Shown: positions 33,884-42,248 of the stretch, one piece after another | Layout: each line of letters starts with the position of its first letter | Numbering within the stretch: the first letter of the stretch is position 1 | Assembly (NCBI RefSeq): GCF_019697375.1 | Contig: NZ_JAHCDI010000004.1 | Span: 2,405,324-2,469,323 of the forward strand | From: Micromonospora tarapacensis | Lineage (GTDB): Bacteria > Actinomycetota > Actinomycetes > Mycobacteriales > Micromonosporaceae | Length of the DNA: 64,000 bases | Direction of reading: 5' to 3' | Notes under the pieces: model-generated | Database searches by the model: none | The model's input: only the letters and a program-made list of their open reading frames with translations | Told to the model about the DNA's origin: nothing | Position numbers and translations under genes: made by a program

Positions 33884-34762
33884 ATGCCCACATCCGCATC
33901 GGCCAACAATCCGCTGGCCCTCTACCACCGCCTGACCCCCCGTGACCGGAACCTGCTCGCCCTGCTGGACGAGCACCTGGTCCTGACCACCGATCAGGTC
34001 CACCGCCTGCACTACCGGGCGATGCGCACCTGTCAGATCCGGCTCCGCGAGCTGTACGCGCTGGGGCTGCTGGACCGGTTCCGGTTCGCCCGCCTCTACG
34101 GCGGGTCGGAGCCCTGGCACTGGGTCCTCGGGCTGCACGGCGCCCGGTTCATGGCTGGAGCCACCGGCCGTCCGGCACCGACCGTGCGAGCCCACCGCGA
34201 TCAGGTCCACCGGTTGGCCGCCAGCCCGCGTCTGTCGCACCTACTGGCCACCAACGAGTTCTTCGTTCGGCTGGCGTTCACCGCCCGCATCAACCAGCGG
34301 GTCCGGCTGGACCGGTGGTGGTCCGAGCGCACCGCTACCACGAGGTTCATGCGCGTGCGCCCCGACGGGCACGGGCTGTGGACCGCACGCGGGCGCACGG
34401 TCGGCTGGTTCCTGGAGACCGACATGGGCACCGAGCCATTGACCCGCGTCACCGCAAAGTTGGAGGCGTATGAACGGCTCGCCGCCTCCGGCGGACCGAC
34501 CTACCCGGTGCTGTTCTGGCTGCCCAACGCCGACCGGGAGTCGCACCTGCAACAGATGCTGCGGGGGATGCTGCCGGAGGTGCCGGTGGTCACCGCCACT
34601 CACGACACCGACCCGGCCGACGCGGTGTGGCTGCCGGTCGACGGGTGGCAGCGGATCTCGCTGGCCGAGCTGCACACGGACCACGGCATGAACACCGCGA
34701 GCAACCCGAACTGGGTCGCAGGTCAGCTCGACCTGTCCGGTCAGGCCGACCTCGCGGCCTGA
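33884..34762 (+). CDS. Replication-relaxation family protein
   Basis: The 292-residue protein has an N-terminal winged helix (RLTPRDRNLLALLDEHLVLT, DQVHRLHY, CQIRLRELYALGLLDRFR) and a following alpha/beta region with TRFMRVRPDGHGLWTARGRT, ETDMGTEPLTRV and YPVLFWLPNADRESH. This layout matches the replication-relaxation family seen in mobile elements of Gram-positive bacteria, which is thought to act in plasmid replication or nicking. It is not a typical relaxase: the three-histidine motif is not visible. GAGGGG precedes the ATG. Confidence 0.82.
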   Translation: MPTSASANNPLALYHRLTPRDRNLLALLDEHLVLTTDQVHRLHYRAMRTCQIRLRELYALGLLDRFRFARLYGGSEPWHWVLGLHGARFMAGATGRPAPTVRAHRDQVHRLAASPRLSHLLATNEFFVRLAFTARINQRVRLDRWWSERTATTRFMRVRPDGHGLWTARGRTVGWFLETDMGTEPLTRVTAKLEAYERLAASGGPTYPVLFWLPNADRESHLQQMLRGMLPEVPVVTATHDTDPADAVWLPVDGWQRISLAELHTDHGMNTASNPNWVAGQLDLSGQADLAA

Positions 34763-35096
34763 CCGGGCAGCACCCCCCGACGGGTCGGACCGGACCTGAC
34801 GGGACCTGTCAGCCGCCGGCTCGGTTCCTAACACCGCAGGTCACCGCCCCGCCGGAGGTTTCCGGCGGGGCTTGTCCTGTCAGGTGGCGAAGCTACGGTG
34901 CGAGCACATCTATTTGTTCCTGCACCGTTCGTCGCCACCCAAGCCCGCTCGCGCCCCGCGCGAACACACCTTCAGCCCACCCTTCTCGGGTCGGCTGGTG
35001 TTCGCCTCGGCGTTGTCAACAGCGGTCGCATCTTCGGCGACGGCACTGGTGCGCCTCCACCTGCCCGCAAGACCCTTGCGAAGGGAGCACCCTGCC
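34763..35096. promoter_or_regulatory. Intergenic region with stem-loop and two CTGTCAG sites
   Basis: No gene is seen in this 334-bp gap. It holds CTGTCAG at 34806 and 34877, and between them an 11-bp stem with 4-nt loop (34846-34856 and 34861-34871) that may terminate the upstream gene. The AAGGGAG ribosome site of the 35097 gene is at its end. Confidence 0.55.
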
Positions 35097-35813
35097 GTGT
35101 CCACCAACACCAGCACCGCTCGTACCGTCATCGTCTGCATGCCCGCCGACAAGCCCATCGACTGGTTCTCCGCCTCGGAGATCCTGGACTGGCACAAGCT
35201 GCCGGCTGGCACGCCCCGCACCATGTACCCGGTCCGTCGGCCACGCTTCATCGGCTGGTTCAGCCAGTGGTCGGCTCGCCACCTGGTGCAGGTGACCCGC
35301 CGCTTCGGCGCGGTCGTCTGGGCCGCCGGTGGCCGCAAGAGCCGCCTCGACCTGACCGCCGCGGTCACCCGAGCCAACACGGCCGCCGTCTACCGGTGGC
35401 GCACCTGGGCTCAGGTGGTCCGTACGACTCCGGCTGCGAAGCCCTGGGGTGATTTCCTCGCCCAGCACAAGGCCAACCCCACCAAGGTCACCTTGGAGGA
35501 GGCCCGCCGCCGGTTCGAGGAACAGCCCCGCGTGCTGGCGATGCTGTCCTACAACTCCCACCCGATGTCCAAGGTCGAACTCGACCCGTACGAACTGGAC
35601 GCCTACCAGGCGGGAGAAGCGACCTACACGGTCGTGCACTGGCAGCAGGCCATCACCGGAGACGCGGTCGTCACCGACGACGGACGGCTCCTGGAGCCCG
35701 CCTCATCGTCGTTGGCGGACAAGCTGCGTTTCCTGGCCGAGGCCGGCTCGTATCTGCACAAGCTGCGTCGCAGCCACCAGATCCTCGCCGTCACGGTCGG
35801 AGCACAGCCCTAA
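35097..35813 (+). CDS. Hypothetical protein
   Basis: The 238-residue product from GTG 35097 begins STNTSTARTVIVCMPADKPIDW and contains WHKLPAGTPRTMYPVRRPRFIGW, EARRRFEEQPRVLAMLSYN and a C-terminal LRFLAEAGSYLHKLRRSHQI. It is predicted soluble and basic in its first half. No family is recognised. The in-frame extension upstream lacks a ribosome site and overlaps regulatory DNA, so this GTG is preferred. Confidence 0.6.
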   Translation: MSTNTSTARTVIVCMPADKPIDWFSASEILDWHKLPAGTPRTMYPVRRPRFIGWFSQWSARHLVQVTRRFGAVVWAAGGRKSRLDLTAAVTRANTAAVYRWRTWAQVVRTTPAAKPWGDFLAQHKANPTKVTLEEARRRFEEQPRVLAMLSYNSHPMSKVELDPYELDAYQAGEATYTVVHWQQAITGDAVVTDDGRLLEPASSSLADKLRFLAEAGSYLHKLRRSHQILAVTVGAQP

Positions 35814-35841
35814 CCATCCGGTCCATCAACTCCTTGTCAGG

Positions 35842-35869
35842 ACAGCCGGTCGCCTCCGCGACCGGCTGT
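35842..35869 (+). terminator. Stem-loop after the 35097 gene
   Basis: Perfect 12-bp arms (35842-35853 and 35858-35869) with a 4-nt loop lie 29 bp after the stop. A second 8-bp stem lies at 35957-35976, before the next gene. Confidence 0.65.
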
Positions 35870-36004
35870 TCGCCGTTCGAGCCCTCCACCGTGCCTTGAC
35901 CAGGCGTGCGGATGGAGCGGCGATACGCCCCGGCCCATGCCGGGTGGCCCAATTTCGGCCGCCCGTCGGGGCGGCCCGAACACCCCGTGAGGAGACCCCA
36001 AACC

Positions 36005-36748
36005 GTGCCGTATGACCCCGCGCTGACCGCCATCGCGGTCGCCACCAACGACGCGCTAACCGAACACCTATGGCGCTACGACACCGGCGCCACCGACAGC
36101 GGCGACCCGATCGCGCACGTCGCGATCGAACTGGCCCGCAAGGCACACGACTTCAACACCACCACCGCACTTCTCGTCCGCGTGCTCGGCCACGTCGGCG
36201 AGACCTGCCGTCGGCACGCCAGCACCATCACCGATCTGGCCGGTGTCTACCCGCACTCGCTGGACGTCGACACCTTCCGGATCGTGCAGCAGCTCGAACG
36301 CTTCGACGCCCAACGCGAGGCGCTGCTGTCCCTGTACGGGATGTGGCGACGGCACCGGTCCGTCACCCGGGAGGCGCGGGTGCGGCACCTGTGGGTGCAG
36401 CCCTACGACCCGAGCAAGGGCATGGCCGCGCTCAGCACCAACGAGACCGGCGTGGCGTGGTTCGTGGTGCCGGACCACATCGCCGCCGAGGTGCACGGGC
36501 TGGCCAGCTACGGGGCGATCGTCGGCGAGATCTGGCACGGCAGCGAAGGCTGGCAAGCCACCGCGTACACGCATCCCGAGCACCGGAGCACCTGCCCGCA
36601 CCTGGTCTACCCGCTGCCGCCGGCCGACGACGAGGCCGCCGCCTGCCGCGCGCTGCTGCGCTGGTGGGCGCTGCGCGACTCCGACCGCTGGCAAGGCCGT
36701 ACCCCCGCCGAGCTGTCCACCGCCGAACGGGCGGCGCTGACCGCCTGA
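36005..36748 (+). CDS. Hypothetical protein
   Basis: The 247-residue product from GTG 36005 (GAGGAGA upstream) is helical at first, with IELARKAHDFNTTTALLVRV and ERFDAQREALLSLYGMW, then becomes a mixed region with EARVRHLWVQPYDPSKGMAA. It has no recognised domain. It belongs to the row of single-gene cassettes separated by stem-loops on this strand. Confidence 0.6.
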   Translation: MPYDPALTAIAVATNDALTEHLWRYDTGATDSGDPIAHVAIELARKAHDFNTTTALLVRVLGHVGETCRRHASTITDLAGVYPHSLDVDTFRIVQQLERFDAQREALLSLYGMWRRHRSVTREARVRHLWVQPYDPSKGMAALSTNETGVAWFVVPDHIAAEVHGLASYGAIVGEIWHGSEGWQATAYTHPEHRSTCPHLVYPLPPADDEAAACRALLRWWALRDSDRWQGRTPAELSTAERAALTA

Positions 36749-36843
36749 CCCGCACCGGCTGAATTCCCCTTCGAAACGCACCCCGATGTCGACACATCGG
36801 TGACCACGGCCGTCGCCCGGCCGATTCGCGCCGCACGAGCGCA

Positions 36844-36873
36844 CCCGGGCATGGCCGCACGGCCATGCCCGGG
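36844..36873 (+). promoter_or_regulatory. Stem-loop upstream of the sigma-like gene
   Basis: A 14-bp inverted repeat (36844-36857 and 36860-36873) lies between the 36005 gene and the 36911 gene. Confidence 0.6.
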
Positions 36874-36910
36874 ACTTCCCCGCACCACCGCACGGGAGGC
36901 AAACCCTGCC

Positions 36911-37573
36911 ATGGCCCAGCCACTGCACCGGCCCACGGTGACCAACCGCCACCGCCGCGCCACCTTCGACGCCGACCTCGTCGACCGCGCCCGCGCAGGC
37001 GACCGCGCCGCGTTCGCGACGCTGTACGAGGTCACCCTGGACGCCGTCACCCGCTACGTCGCGGTACGCCTGCGCGGGCGCGACCGCGACGCCGTCGGCG
37101 ACCTCGTCCACGACGCATACTGCTTCGCCCTGGCCGAGCCGACCCTCATCGGCGACGACCCGACCGGCTCCATGCTGCGGCTCGCCGCACGGGCCGTGAC
37201 CCGCCACCGCTGGTCCCACCGGCGCTACCTGCGCGCGGCGCTCACCGTCGGCGAAGACCAGCACAGCGGCCCCACCCCGGACCCGCTCGGACCGGCCGCG
37301 CCCACGCTGGCGGAGACGGTGACGCGGATGACGTTCGTGCACGCCCTCGCCCGGCTCACCCCGGACCAGCGCCGAGCGATCCAACTGCGACACATCGACG
37401 GCTACCCCCGCGACGCCGCCGCCCGCGCGATGGGCCGAAGCGTCGACGCGGTCCGGCAGCTCGAACGCGCCGCCCTGCGCCGCCTGCAACACCAGTTCAC
37501 CCCGGCCGCCCGACTGGTGACCGCGCAGGCCGCCGAACGGCTGACCGCGCAGGCCGGCGCCTCCGCCCCATAG
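36911..37573 (+). CDS. RNA polymerase sigma factor-like protein (sigma-70 family)
   Basis: The 220-residue protein from ATG 36911 (CGGGAGG upstream) has a region-2 pattern, LVDRARAGDRAAFATLYEVTLDAVTRYVAVRL and DAVGDLVHDAYCFAL. Region 4 follows: ARLTPDQRRAIQLRHIDGYPRDAAARAMGRSVDAVRQLERAALRRL. Sizes and spacing match ECF-type sigma factors. No anti-sigma gene is adjacent. It may direct transcription of the element genes themselves. Confidence 0.82.
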   Translation: MAQPLHRPTVTNRHRRATFDADLVDRARAGDRAAFATLYEVTLDAVTRYVAVRLRGRDRDAVGDLVHDAYCFALAEPTLIGDDPTGSMLRLAARAVTRHRWSHRRYLRAALTVGEDQHSGPTPDPLGPAAPTLAETVTRMTFVHALARLTPDQRRAIQLRHIDGYPRDAAARAMGRSVDAVRQLERAALRRLQHQFTPAARLVTAQAAERLTAQAGASAP

Positions 37574-37590
37574 CGGGCACCCCATAGACG

Positions 37591-37618
37591 AGCCCGACCC
37601 CCGCCCGGGGGTCGGGCT
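37591..37618 (+). terminator. Terminator after the sigma-like gene
   Basis: Perfect 12-bp arms (37591-37602 and 37607-37618), a 4-nt loop and a short T run follow the stop codon by 17 bp. Confidence 0.75.
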
Positions 37619-37657
37619 TTGCCCTATCCGCACCAACCACAGAAGGGAATCGTCCGC

Positions 37658-38731
37658 ATGGACACCCAGAAACTCTCACCCAGCGCGAGGCTCACACTCG
37701 ACGCACTGAAAGCCGGACCCGGCAACGTGCACGAGCTGAGCGACCGCACCGGCCGCAGCCGCTCGACCACCGACAAGGCCATCAACGACCTGGCCAAGAC
37801 CGGCCTCATCGTCAAGGTCGACGACGGCGGTGACCCCGCCGACGGCGCCCCGACCCGCTGGCAGCTCGCCGAGGCCCCGGCCGACGCCGAGACCGGCCAG
37901 CCGGAACCGGACGGCGGCGACAACGCCACCGAGCCGGCCGCCGATACGCCCGCCACCGACACCACCGACACCACGGACGCCGACGCCACGACGCAGGCCG
38001 AAGCAGCCGACCCGACGGCGGACTCCCAGCCCGACACCGACCCGCCGACCACCGGCGACGGCGAGGGCACCGCCCCGGGCGGCGAGGCGACGGCCGACGG
38101 CGAGGCCACGCCCGACGGCGGTGGGCAGCCCGACACCGAGGCCAAGCCGGACGGCGAGGCCACCCAGGACGGCGACGAGAAGAAGGCCGAGGCCGAGGCC
38201 GAACCGCCGAAGCTGTGCCGCGGCTGCCAGACGCAGATGCCGAAGATCTGCCAGTGCTGCTGGCAGAAGACCCCGGCCTTCTGCGGTAAGTGCCGCAAGG
38301 ACATGCCGCAGGTCCGACGCGGCGAGCCCGGCGAGCCGGTCATTCTGTCCAACGGCCTGCCGAAGCTGCGCCCCGGCGAGCTGGAGGCCATGGTCGAGAA
38401 GGTGATGCGGGAAAAGCCGCTGCCCGCCTTCGCCGGGGTGACCGGTTGGACCGGCGGTCGGGTCGCCATTCACCTGCCCGGCCGCAGCACCGGTGCGATC
38501 AACAACGCCATGGAAAAGCTGGAGCGGAACGGGATCGCTGAGCTGATCGGCGACAAGCCCATGCGCTACAAGCTCAAGGACGCTGAGCACCAGCAGCCCG
38601 ACGGCGAGACCGACAGCAGCCAGGACACCAACCCCGGCACCGACGACCGCGCACCGGCGCAGGACAGCCAGGCCGACGGCGCACAGCCGCCGGCCGACGC
38701 CGAGGCGCCGCAGCCCGCCGCAGCCGAATAG
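37658..38731 (+). CDS. Double winged-helix protein with acidic linker and Cys-rich centre
   Basis: The 357-residue protein from ATG 37658 (AGAAGGGA upstream) has four parts. Residues 1-70 form a winged helix (LDALKAGPGNVHELSDRTGR, STTDKAINDLAKTGLIV). Residues 75-185 are a low-complexity linker rich in Asp, Thr, Glu and Pro. Residues 187-215 hold ten or so cysteines in CRGCQTQMPKICQCCW and FCGKCRKDMP, a probable zinc module. A second winged helix (GRSTGAINNAMEKLERNGIA) follows, with an acidic tail. Such a layout suggests a DNA-bridging or nucleoid-type regulator; this is inference. Confidence 0.75.
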   Translation: MDTQKLSPSARLTLDALKAGPGNVHELSDRTGRSRSTTDKAINDLAKTGLIVKVDDGGDPADGAPTRWQLAEAPADAETGQPEPDGGDNATEPAADTPATDTTDTTDADATTQAEAADPTADSQPDTDPPTTGDGEGTAPGGEATADGEATPDGGGQPDTEAKPDGEATQDGDEKKAEAEAEPPKLCRGCQTQMPKICQCCWQKTPAFCGKCRKDMPQVRRGEPGEPVILSNGLPKLRPGELEAMVEKVMREKPLPAFAGVTGWTGGRVAIHLPGRSTGAINNAMEKLERNGIAELIGDKPMRYKLKDAEHQQPDGETDSSQDTNPGTDDRAPAQDSQADGAQPPADAEAPQPAAAE

Positions 38732-38763
38732 CACGTCACCGCACCACGAGTTCACCTGAGGTC

Positions 38764-38810
38764 GGTGGGCCGCCCCGTGAGGGCGGCCCACCGGCCTTTC
38801 TCCGTTTCCG
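38764..38810 (+). terminator. Stem-loop plus CCGTTTC tail
   Basis: A 12-bp stem with a 5-nt loop (38764-38775 and 38781-38792) is followed by CCGGCCTTTCTCCGTTTCCG. A closely similar tail occurs at 44845-44864. Confidence 0.65.
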
Positions 38811-38829
38811 CCGAAAGGAGTGAGCTGCC

Positions 38830-39915
38830 ATGCGAAAACTCATCAGCCTCATCGTCGCGGTCCTCGCCGCGATCATCGCCATCCCGCTGCTCGGCGGCGC
38901 CGCGATCTTCGGCGGTGGCGGCACGACCTGCCTTCCCGCCACCACGGGATCGGCCACCACCGCATCGGCCGTACCCGGCCCGATCGCCCCGGGCGGGCCG
39001 ATCCCGGCCCTCGACGGCTGGGATGGCGAACAACTCTCCCACGTAGCGACGATCCTCACCGTCGGCAACACCAAAACCGTGCCGCCGTGGGGATGGGTGG
39101 TGGCCACCGCCACCGCCATGCAGGAGTCCAGCCTGCGGAACCTGGCCGGCGGTGCCGACGACTCGATCGGGCTGTTCCAGCAACGCCCATCGCAGGGGTG
39201 GGGCACCCCGGAACAACTCAGGGATCCGGCCTACCAGGCAGGCAAGTTCTTCGACAAACTGCTCACGGTCGAGGGCTGGCAACAGATGCCGCTCACCGAA
39301 GCAGCCCAGAAGGTGCAGCGGTCGGCGTACCCGGACGCATATGCGAAGCACACGGCCGAGGCGATCCGCCTGGTCAGCCACGTCGGTGCGGCGTTGGGCC
39401 TGTCCACGGTGGGGATCAACCCGTGCAGCGGTGTCTCCGCGCAGGGTTGGACCCAGCCGGTACGCGCGCTGGTCGTCTCCGGCTTCCGCACCAGTTCCCG
39501 GCCCGGCCACGACGGGGTCGACCTCGGCGCGACCCGGCACACCACGATCGTCGCCGCCGCCTCCGGAACCGTCGAGCGGGTGCGCTGCAACGCCATCGAC
39601 AACCGCACCGGCGGCGAATGGGGCTGCGACCGCGACGGGAGCCCCGAATACACGACGGGCTGTGGCATGTACGTGGACCTCGCGCATCCTGGCGGGATCA
39701 TCACCCGCTACTGCCACATGCAGACCCAGCCGTACGTGAACGTCGGCGACCCGGTGATCGCCGGGCAGCCGATCGGCGAGGTCGGTTCCACCGGCCACTC
39801 CAGCGGCCCACACCTGCACTACGAGGTGCACATCAACGGCGACTCCAGCAGCTCAGGCGCGGTTTCGCCGGAGGACTGGATGGCCGCACACGGGGCACCG
39901 CTCGGTCAACCCTGA
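38830..39915 (+). CDS. Cell-wall hydrolase: lysozyme-like domain plus M23 peptidase
   Basis: The 361-residue protein starts with a membrane anchor or signal (LISLIVAVLAAIIAIPLLGG). A lysozyme/transglycosylase-like part with ATATAMQESSLRNLAGGADDSIGLFQQRPS occupies about residues 90-190. A C-terminal M23 endopeptidase domain has metal ligands in RPGHDGVDLGA and GPHLHYEVHING. In Gram-positive conjugation systems such two-domain enzymes cut peptidoglycan locally so that the transfer channel can cross the wall. AAAGGAG precedes the ATG. Confidence 0.88.
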   Translation: MRKLISLIVAVLAAIIAIPLLGGAAIFGGGGTTCLPATTGSATTASAVPGPIAPGGPIPALDGWDGEQLSHVATILTVGNTKTVPPWGWVVATATAMQESSLRNLAGGADDSIGLFQQRPSQGWGTPEQLRDPAYQAGKFFDKLLTVEGWQQMPLTEAAQKVQRSAYPDAYAKHTAEAIRLVSHVGAALGLSTVGINPCSGVSAQGWTQPVRALVVSGFRTSSRPGHDGVDLGATRHTTIVAAASGTVERVRCNAIDNRTGGEWGCDRDGSPEYTTGCGMYVDLAHPGGIITRYCHMQTQPYVNVGDPVIAGQPIGEVGSTGHSSGPHLHYEVHINGDSSSSGAVSPEDWMAAHGAPLGQP

Positions 39916-40095
39916 GCTGACCTGACTACTCCCGACCGTGGCCGCGTCGCCGCCCTCGTCCACCGGCACACGTCCATGAGTGCCGGTACGGCGGTCCCTT
40001 CGCGGGCCTTGACGTCCGGGGCGGATGGAGCGGGGATAGCCAGTCGCCGCACCACACCGCGCGGCGGGAACCTGTCGCCTGTCAGGGGAGCGATC

Positions 40096-40419
40096 ATGAC
40101 CGTCACGCCCGGCCCCACCACACTGCCCGCCGTGGCCGACCGCGCCGACACCGTAGCCAGCGACCTACGCCGTCTGGCAACCGGCGATGGCCCACCGTCG
40201 GCCAGGGGTCTGGTCGACCTCGCCGCCGAGGTTGCCGCGCTCACCGTGACCCTGCTGGAGGCCGCGCTCCCGTCGGTTGACGACGACGAGCCGGGCACCG
40301 GTGAGGCGTTCGAGCGCGCCGCCGAGTTGGGCGACGACGCCCGCCGGCATCTGGTCACGGCCTTCCATCTGCTGGCCGGGGTGCACGGCATCGTCGCCGC
40401 CCGTCCGAAGACGACCTGA
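40096..40419 (+). CDS. Small hypothetical helical protein
   Basis: The 107-residue product from ATG 40096 is mainly helical, with ARGLVDLAAEVAALTVTLLEAAL and EAFERAAELGDDARRHLVTAFHLL. GGGGAG lies upstream, and a CTGTCAG heptamer sits at 40079-40085, directly in front of the gene. No family is recognised. Confidence 0.6.
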   Translation: MTVTPGPTTLPAVADRADTVASDLRRLATGDGPPSARGLVDLAAEVAALTVTLLEAALPSVDDDEPGTGEAFERAAELGDDARRHLVTAFHLLAGVHGIVAARPKTT

Positions 40420-40546
40420 CCGTCCGAGTCAGGTTTCCCGCTCGCCCGGTCGCTGTTCGGTGGCCGCGAGCGGGTTCTCCCTATCCCTGGTGTGCCTCGC
40501 CGCCGATGCGTGCGGCGAGGCACCTGTTCGTGAAGGAGAACTACCC

Positions 40547-40603
40547 ATGTTCGTACCACGATCGCGACGCTTCCGGCCGTTGGCCGGCACGGAGTGTGCG
40601 TGA
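40547..40603 (+). CDS. Possible 18-residue leader peptide
   Basis: A short ORF with a GAAGGAGA ribosome site starts at ATG 40547 and its TGA overlaps the ATG of the ComM-like gene (TGATG). The peptide MFVPRSRRFRPLAGTECA has no known counterpart. Its good ribosome site and exact overlap suggest that it couples translation of the next gene. Confidence 0.45.
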   Translation: MFVPRSRRFRPLAGTECA

Positions 40604-42147
40604 TGGAGCAGGTAACGACGAACGCGGTTCGGCTGGTCGGGGTCACCGGCCGCCTCGAACTGGTGCACGGCGAACAGGTCAGCGGCCGGCGGGCGGGCAT
40701 CGTCATCCTCGGTCCGGACGGCCGCAGCATGCCGGAGGCTCGGGACCGGTTGTACGCCGGTATCACCAATTCGCATTGGGATCTGTCCCGCACCCCTGTG
40801 AGGGTCAGCCTGCCGCCGTCGCACGAGCCGTCGCCCGGCTCCGGCACGGATCTGGCGTTCGCCGCAGCGGTCCTCACCCTCAACGGCGTGTTCCGCCCGA
40901 CGGCGCTGGAGGGCGTCGTGCTGGTCGGTGAGCTGGGACTCGACGGCAGCATCCGCCCGGTACGCGGGGTCCTGCCGATGGTGGCCGCCGCCGCCCGCGC
41001 AGGCTTCGCCACTGTCGTGGTGCCGGCCGCCAACGCACACGAGGCCAGCCTCGTTCCCGGCGTCCAAATCATCGCGGTCAACTCGTTGCGACAGTTCGTC
41101 CGCTGGGCGAGCTTCGGCATTACACCCGAGGTTTCCGTGCCGGGCGCCGGTGCGGCACCGTACGCCGGTGGCGGGCCGATCGTCGACCTCGCCGACCTGC
41201 CTCCCGGCATGTCGCGGGCGCGGTGGGCGCTTGAGGTCGCCGCGGCCGGTGGACACCACCTCGGCATGCTGGGGCCGCTCGGGTCTGGCAAGGCGATGCT
41301 CGCGGAGCGGTTGCCGTCGCTGCTGCCGGACCTTGGCGACGACGACGCGGTGGAGGTCACCGCGTTGCGGTCGGCGGCGGGACTCCTGCAACCGTCAGAC
41401 GGGCTGGTACGTCGCCCACCGTGGCAGGCACCGCACCACTCAGCCAGCCTGCCGATGCTGTTCGGTGGTGGTCCACGCGCGTCCCGGCCCGGCGCGGTTA
41501 GCCTCGCCCACCGGGGCGTGTTCTTCCTGGACCAGACGCCGGAGTTCGGACACCGGGCGTTGACGTCGCTATGCCAACCGATCGACGACGGTCAGGTCAG
41601 GCTCGGAGGCGGCGGCGCCACGGTGACCTATCCCGCGCAGGTCCATCTCGTCCTCGCCGCGCAGTCCTGTCCCTGTGGCCAGTCAACAGGCGGCGGCCCT
41701 CGCTGCGGGTGCACGTCGCGAGACCGCGCCCGGTACCTGAGCCGGATGTCTGTGCTGTGGGAGCGCACCGACATCCGGCTGCGGCTCGAAATCCCCGCCT
41801 CGCACGACGGTGACGCGGGCGAGTCGTCCGCCGTGGTCGCCGAGCGGGTGACCCGCGCGAGGGAACTGGCCACCGACCGGTGGGCGGCCCTCGGGTACCG
41901 GGTCAACGCGCAGGTGCCCGGCGAGGTGCTGCGCACGGGGGTGTGCACGCTGCCCACCTGCGACATCAACCCGCTGCTGGAGTTGCGTCACGTCGGCGCC
42001 GTTTCCGATGACGGGTACGACCGCATCCTGCGCGTCGCCTGGACCGTGGCCGACCTACGCAGAGCCGACCGGCCCGAGCTGGGCGACGTCAACGCCGCCA
42101 TCGAGCTGCACCTCGACCAGCCGCAGCCGCCCGGGGCTCACCGGTAG
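40603..42147 (+). CDS. ComM/YifB-like AAA protein with altered Walker motifs
   Basis: The 514-residue protein has the full ComM order: an N-terminal Lon-type domain (SGTDLAFAAAVLTLNGVF, VGELGLDGSIRPVRGVLPM), the Mg-chelatase AAA core and the QAPHHSAS and SCPCGQ motifs. Walker A is GPLGSGKAML, keeping Lys but with Ala for the usual Ser/Thr. Walker B is GVFFLDQTPEF, where the catalytic Glu of LDELPEF is Gln. ATP binding may remain but hydrolysis is doubtful. ComM relatives drive branch migration in transformation. This variant on a transfer element may be regulatory or inactive. Confidence 0.82.
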   Translation: MEQVTTNAVRLVGVTGRLELVHGEQVSGRRAGIVILGPDGRSMPEARDRLYAGITNSHWDLSRTPVRVSLPPSHEPSPGSGTDLAFAAAVLTLNGVFRPTALEGVVLVGELGLDGSIRPVRGVLPMVAAAARAGFATVVVPAANAHEASLVPGVQIIAVNSLRQFVRWASFGITPEVSVPGAGAAPYAGGGPIVDLADLPPGMSRARWALEVAAAGGHHLGMLGPLGSGKAMLAERLPSLLPDLGDDDAVEVTALRSAAGLLQPSDGLVRRPPWQAPHHSASLPMLFGGGPRASRPGAVSLAHRGVFFLDQTPEFGHRALTSLCQPIDDGQVRLGGGGATVTYPAQVHLVLAAQSCPCGQSTGGGPRCGCTSRDRARYLSRMSVLWERTDIRLRLEIPASHDGDAGESSAVVAERVTRARELATDRWAALGYRVNAQVPGEVLRTGVCTLPTCDINPLLELRHVGAVSDDGYDRILRVAWTVADLRRADRPELGDVNAAIELHLDQPQPPGAHR

Positions 42148-42156
42148 CTGCCCTGT

Positions 42157-42189
42157 GATCTGCCCGCCCTCACCCGGGGCGGGCAGATC
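42157..42189 (+). terminator. Stem-loop terminator after the ComM-like gene
   Basis: Perfect 13-bp arms (42157-42169 and 42177-42189) with a 7-nt loop lie 9 bp after the stop codon. Confidence 0.75.
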
Positions 42190-42248
42190 GCCGAATGGCA
42201 CCGGCACTCCGGGCCGACGTCACCGACACGAAGCAGAAGGAGTAGCAC

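Noticed and set aside
33884..34762. Replication-relaxation protein as a classical relaxase
   Set aside because: The three-histidine metal motif and a catalytic Tyr near the N terminus are not seen.
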